From assembly GCA_036245805.1 (NCBI GenBank), contig BTRK01000004.1, positions 2,108,001-2,172,000 on the forward strand: a stretch of 64,000 nucleotides of DNA. Reading direction: 5' to 3'. Positions 60,443 to 64,000 of the stretch are shown here, piece by piece. The stretch's first letter is position 1. Every line of letters begins with the position of its first letter. The stretch comes from Pristionchus mayeri (taxonomy: Eukaryota; Nematoda; Chromadorea; Rhabditida; Neodiplogasteridae). A program made the translations under genes and the position numbers. The notes below the pieces were generated by a model. The model saw only the letters and a list, made by a program, of their open reading frames with translations. It was not told the DNA's origin and did no database searches.

Positions 60443-60475
60443 TTGGTCCATAAGTTTTGTCGCATTTCGGGTGCT
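60443..60475. mobile_element. Solitary mariner TIR
   Basis: TTAGGTTGGTCCATAAGTTT followed by TGTCGCATTTCG is a typical mariner left end. The matching right end and transposase were not found; 60476-60897 has only short frames. Confidence 0.6.
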
Positions 60476-60897
60476 ATGTTTGAATAAATCACAATCGCCC
60501 CAAATTGCAGTCGCCCATTGCATGTCCCAAATTGCAGTCGCCCGACCTCATATTGGTCAATGATCGGTTACATTCAGCATTCGGGTTTGCAGGCAGCGCG
60601 CTGTGCACACTCCCACATGTTATTTTCCCATCTGTGCGACTTCAGAAGTTGTTTTGCAAAATTTCATCACATGTGAAAGAGTGGATTAAGCATGTGACAA
60701 GGTTTCTGCGAAACTGTTTGTATTTCATGGAATTGGAAATTAAAAGTCTTTGGTGATACTTCTTCTGAAATACGTCAGACAAGTATTTTCATTAGCCATT
60801 TTCATTAGAAAAGTGATCCGCTTACCAATTGGAAAAAAATGCGAACTGTCGGTCGAGTTTATTTATTGTCATTCAAAGGCAAACACACATAAGCTAA

Positions 60898-61204
60898 CAT
60901 GGATACGAGCGGAACTCACATATCCCAAAATTCATGAAATATTCACAGAAAATTCGGCGCGAAATTGTGACCAGGAAATTACATTCAAAACTTCCCATAT
61001 ATTATTATGAATATTTTTGCAGGGTCAAAAATATGCATTTTTATGCGTTTTTTCACTGAAAATCCCATTTTCCCCATAAAATCAAAATTTCAAAATGATA
61101 TATGGGAAGTTTTGAAAGCGATTTCCTGGTCAGAATTTTGCGCTGAATTTGCTGTGAATATTTCATGAATTTTGGGATATGTGAGTTCCGGTCGGTTCCA
61201 TGTA
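60898..61204. mobile_element. 0.3 kb palindromic MITE
   Basis: CATGGATACGAGCGGAACTC at the left and GAGTTCCGGTCGGTTCCATG at the right, with ATATCCCAAAATTCATGAAA inverted inside. Arms meet near 61050. Confidence 0.8.
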
Positions 61205-61232
61205 AGTTCTCAAAACTCGAGTTGATAATATA

Positions 61233-62136
61233 CTATTAGGTTGATTCATAAGTTTCGCTCCATTTTCACGCCTGAAGTTTTTCAACTATAATTTGCTTCG
61301 AACTTTAACAAATCTCCCATTCCTTTTTGCGTGATATTAGTACATGTGTGCTCTCCATAGCGCACCTGTAATCATACGTGATCAATCGATTCTACTGGAA
61401 TGTCAAGGATCGAAATGCCACAAACTTGATATTTGGCACAGCCAATTTGATGGAATGGTACTCATTGCGTAATCATGATAGTGCCACAACAACGCTATTT
61501 TCGTAAAGTATTTTACATGGACATTCTCATAGTAGACGAGCATCGGATTAGCCTTGAAACTGCCTGACCAGATAGGCAGGAATTTCATAGTTTTGAATTC
61601 TTGAATATTGCGAAATTTGTTTCTTGAAGCTGCGCATTTCTGATGAACGAGCTAATGGTCTTAAATTTATCAGAAGTGGAAGAGCATATCATGTGGATGC
61701 TACCATTAAATAATTGTGCAGATTCAGCATTCCATTCAAAAGCCACATTTGGAATAATCGCAAAAGTGAAATTTGATTACCAGTTTCACTAATTTTCACT
61801 ATGCGCGGTCCTCGAGAGAGTCTGAAATTCAGTTTTCAAGTGTTTATCGGAAACATTGACCCTCACTTACTGACTTCACAAAAATACAGCGATTGTATCG
61901 CATTCGTTTTGTTTAAGCGGCGGCTTGAACACACTACTCAAAAACCGGTCAATTCGTCACTTTTTCGAAAATTTTTTTTTACTGCGGAACGAAGTGGAGT
62001 TGATTCACATAAAACAAATAATTTATGTGCACCTATTGTCACTCAAATAATGCCAAAGTAGCCATGAACACAAGTGAACCACAAGCGAGTAATCTATAGA
62101 AATGTCTTGGAGCGAAACTTATGAATCAACCTATTA
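61233..62136. mobile_element. Mariner-like element, internally deleted
   Basis: TIRs TTAGGTTGATTCATAAGTTT and AAACTTATGAATCAACCTA bound about 0.9 kb, shorter than a full mariner. No intact transposase frame. The left 0.3 kb is repeated inverted at 55377-55677. Confidence 0.8.
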
Positions 62137-62199
62137 CATCATTATCACTGTAATATTCATTACATGTATGATGATATTAAGGAGTGTATAGTGAGATTC

Positions 62200-62325
62200 A
62201 CACAGGTTCTGATTAGCAAATCGGCGCGCGCTCTCCTCGTTTCACACGCTCTCTCGCCGGTCATACAGAGCGAGAGAGCGTGTGAAGCGAGGAGAGCGCG
62301 CGCCGATTTGCCATCGTTAGTTCTG
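62200..62325. mobile_element. GC-rich perfect hairpin MITE
   Basis: CAAATCGGCGCGCGCTCTCC and GGAGAGCGCGCGCCGATTTG face each other around CACACGCTCTCTCGCC and GAGAGAGCGTGTG. The loop resembles the TAGAGTTCG family but the outer ends differ (GTTCTGAT...GTTCTGAT flank both sides). Confidence 0.8.
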
Positions 62326-62544
62326 ATATGATCCTAGCTACAACGTTATCATATTTTTTTCTTCATTTTCGACCTTATATTTTCCTGTGTTTCTTCCTTG
62401 TTTTCCATCTCTACCAATCAAGCAAAGTTCTCACGATACTGAACAATAAGGTGGGATTGTGAAAGTCAGCGATTAGTGTGCCGTTCTAATTTTCAATTTT
62501 GTGATCACTCAAGTACCACACTGCTAAAGCTCTCTGAATCGCAA

Positions 62545-63915
62545 ATGATCAGTCCATGGGTTACTGCCGGTCTGGTGATTCTACCACTCGAAGGCAGGAT
62601 TAGTGCACAATAATGCCTAAGGCTGCTGCACATTTCAGGAGCGACTGGAATGCTAGCCAATATCATTTTAATATATTATCTCGCTCACGCGAATATCAGT
62701 TCAGCAGGACGATTGTACTACATCTCATGCATCATATCAGCAGTTTCTTCCTTCATAACATCTTTTCTCAATCTGGTAACGATCGAAGTAAGTGGGGGAA
62801 TTGTCACCTTTTAATGAACTTATTAAATTAAACTATGTGTTTTCTGCTTGAAATCACATTGTGTTCTGCACATATCGTACCGATTTTTCGAAAATCAAAT
62901 TAATTAATTTCATTTCATTAAAAATTAGAAGGTTCGTGATATTTCAGGTGCTTGCACTAATCGACGGAATGGGCATCGGCGTTCTCTACGGCCCACTCCT
63001 TCAGGCCGTGCCTCCATCGGTTGCTGATGCACTATTTCTCGCATTCGTTGCGCAAGTGCTCACCATGTGGCAGGTACTCGAGTAGAGTTCGAGAAACGAT
63101 ACCACGCTCTCTTCATTCTACACGCTCTCTCCACCGGTCGATCGGTTAGAGAGAGTGCTGTAAAATGAAGAGACCGTAGTATCGTTTCTCGAACTATATT
63201 GCCCAGCAATGCAATGCAATCGAATATCTTCCTTTCAAGCTGCTTCCGGCTCCATCCATCATCCAATGGCTCTCTCTATCAGAGTAGGCTAGTCAATTTC
63301 GGCTCAACTTTCGATATTTTTTCAGCCGGAACCTCAGCAGTAATTCGAAACTCGCGATTGCATACTCTCTGCCTCTCACATTCTACGTTTTCGGGTGGGT
63401 GATTTTTGCACAATCTTCTGTCATCATCATTTCTACATTTCGCAGTTTCTATTCCTGCCGCACTTTCTGCCTACTGAAGACCTTCGCGAAATGATGGAGC
63501 AGTCCGCCTCCAAATTGCACGGTACCAACAGCAGCCAGTTCAGAGTTTACGGCTTTCCGTTGGTGCACAAAGTGAGTGCTTGGCATGCTCTTCTACATGT
63601 TCTGTAATCGCAAACGAGCCAATGGCAGCATAGTCTGCAGGCCAATATCAGGACAACTCTTGTCACTCGCAATTGCAGACTTGCTGACTAAGTACAGTGC
63701 TGTCGACGCCATCCTCTCCGACCTTCTCCCCACATACGCGGCCAGCTATGTGCTACTAGTTGTCTGCAATGTCAAAGTAACGCGAAAAAAATACAAGACA
63801 ACAACACGATCAACAATTATTGCAGATACGCAATCGACTTCTCCATCATGGATCGTCGATTAGCGCAAAAACAACGAAAATGCAACGGCGCTTTTGGCGT
63901 ACCCATATTGCTCAA
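62545..63915 (+). CDS. Str/Srd-superfamily chemoreceptor L (3' end outside window)
   Basis: Exons 62545-62593 (MISPWVTAGLVILPLE), 62639-62787 (TM1-TM2, MLANIILIYYLAHANISSAG), 62948-63081 (TM3, GVLYGPLLQAVPPS and FLAFVAQVLTMWQVL), 63326-63386 (TM4, LAIAYSLPLTFY), 63446-63571 (loop TEDLREMMEQSASKLHG), a TM5 exon ending at 63776 (LPTYAASYVLLVVCNVK; start unresolved) and 63826-63915 (loop ISAKTTKMQRRFWRTHIAQ). TM6-TM7 lie beyond the window. The first intron would have a GC donor (GAAG|gcagga, 45 nt). The donor after 63081 is formed where a MITE begins. Phase at that junction matches the intron after the R of FYRLxxLGR in the Srd-like copies. Confidence 0.72.
63083..63198. mobile_element. Hairpin MITE, TAGAGTTCG family, at a splice donor
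   Basis: Runs from TAGAGTTCGAGAAACGAT to ATCGTTTCTCGAACTATA with complementary CGCTCTCTTCATTCTACACG arms. Its first T completes the GT donor of exon 3 of receptor L. Confidence 0.85.
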
Positions 63916-64000
63916 GTAACGCAATGCCAGCTTTCCATTGATTGAACTACTCAATTAATTTATTGGGCTAATCAATTAATTAATTAATTAGTTTGCAGGG

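Overview
The window is nuclear DNA of a nematode. The evidence is many short-exon, short-intron genes with pyrimidine-rich TTTCAG-type acceptors, and several multi-exon genes of nematode-specific seven-transmembrane chemoreceptor families: Srd-like, a related Str/Srd-superfamily type, Srsx and Str. The intron and transposon load would suit a diplogastrid such as Pristionchus, but that is inference and I cannot name the species. There are no rRNA genes, CRISPR arrays or bacterial-type operons.

Layout. 0-2 kb: the last ten exons of an Srd-like gene (copy A, +). 2.9-5.8 kb: a related receptor on the minus strand (F). 5.9-8.8 kb: a transposon with about 0.5 kb terminal inverted repeats (TIRs), carrying its own broken gene and a SINE. 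9.3-12.8 kb: a 3.55 kb palindrome. 13-14.3 kb: a broken receptor (G, +). 14.4-15.8 kb: an intact nine-exon Srsx receptor (H, -). 16.0-17.3 kb: a degenerate mariner. 17.8-33.8 kb: the core Srd-like tandem array, with B (complete), C (a pseudogene split by two 2-3 kb palindromes), D (complete) and E (complete). 34.8-35.8 kb: another palindrome. 36.2-41 kb: a Str-like remnant (J, -), a 1 kb palindrome and a 2.9 kb RTE-type retrotransposon. 42.6-54.3 kb: a satellite array with a roughly 175/176 bp unit, interrupted near its right end by a 1.1 kb palindrome. 54.3-55.4 kb: a second tandem array of 164/170 bp units that runs into a mariner fragment. 56.3-57.4 kb: an unknown minus-strand ORF and a small secreted propeptide gene. 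58.8-59.9 kb: a second Srsx gene (K, +). 60-62.3 kb: mariner and hairpin elements. 62.5-64 kb: the first part of another Str/Srd-superfamily receptor (L, +), cut by the window end.

The array looks like a chemoreceptor cluster growing by tandem duplication while transposons break it up. Copies A, B, D and E share identical exon phases and almost identical exon lengths, and end in a similar C-terminal tail. The strongest unusual signals concern splicing. Four Srd-like copies (A, C, D, E) have CG instead of AG at the same 3' splice site. Four introns in genes E, G, K and L appear to use GC donors. Two small hairpin elements sit directly on splice sites (E intron 3 acceptor, L exon 3 donor). Near-perfect palindromes, several inside introns, make up roughly a fifth of the window and could give long double-stranded RNA if transcribed.

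All gene models are hand-built from splice sites, phase and paralogue comparison. I ran no database search or transcript alignment, so family names are recognition calls.
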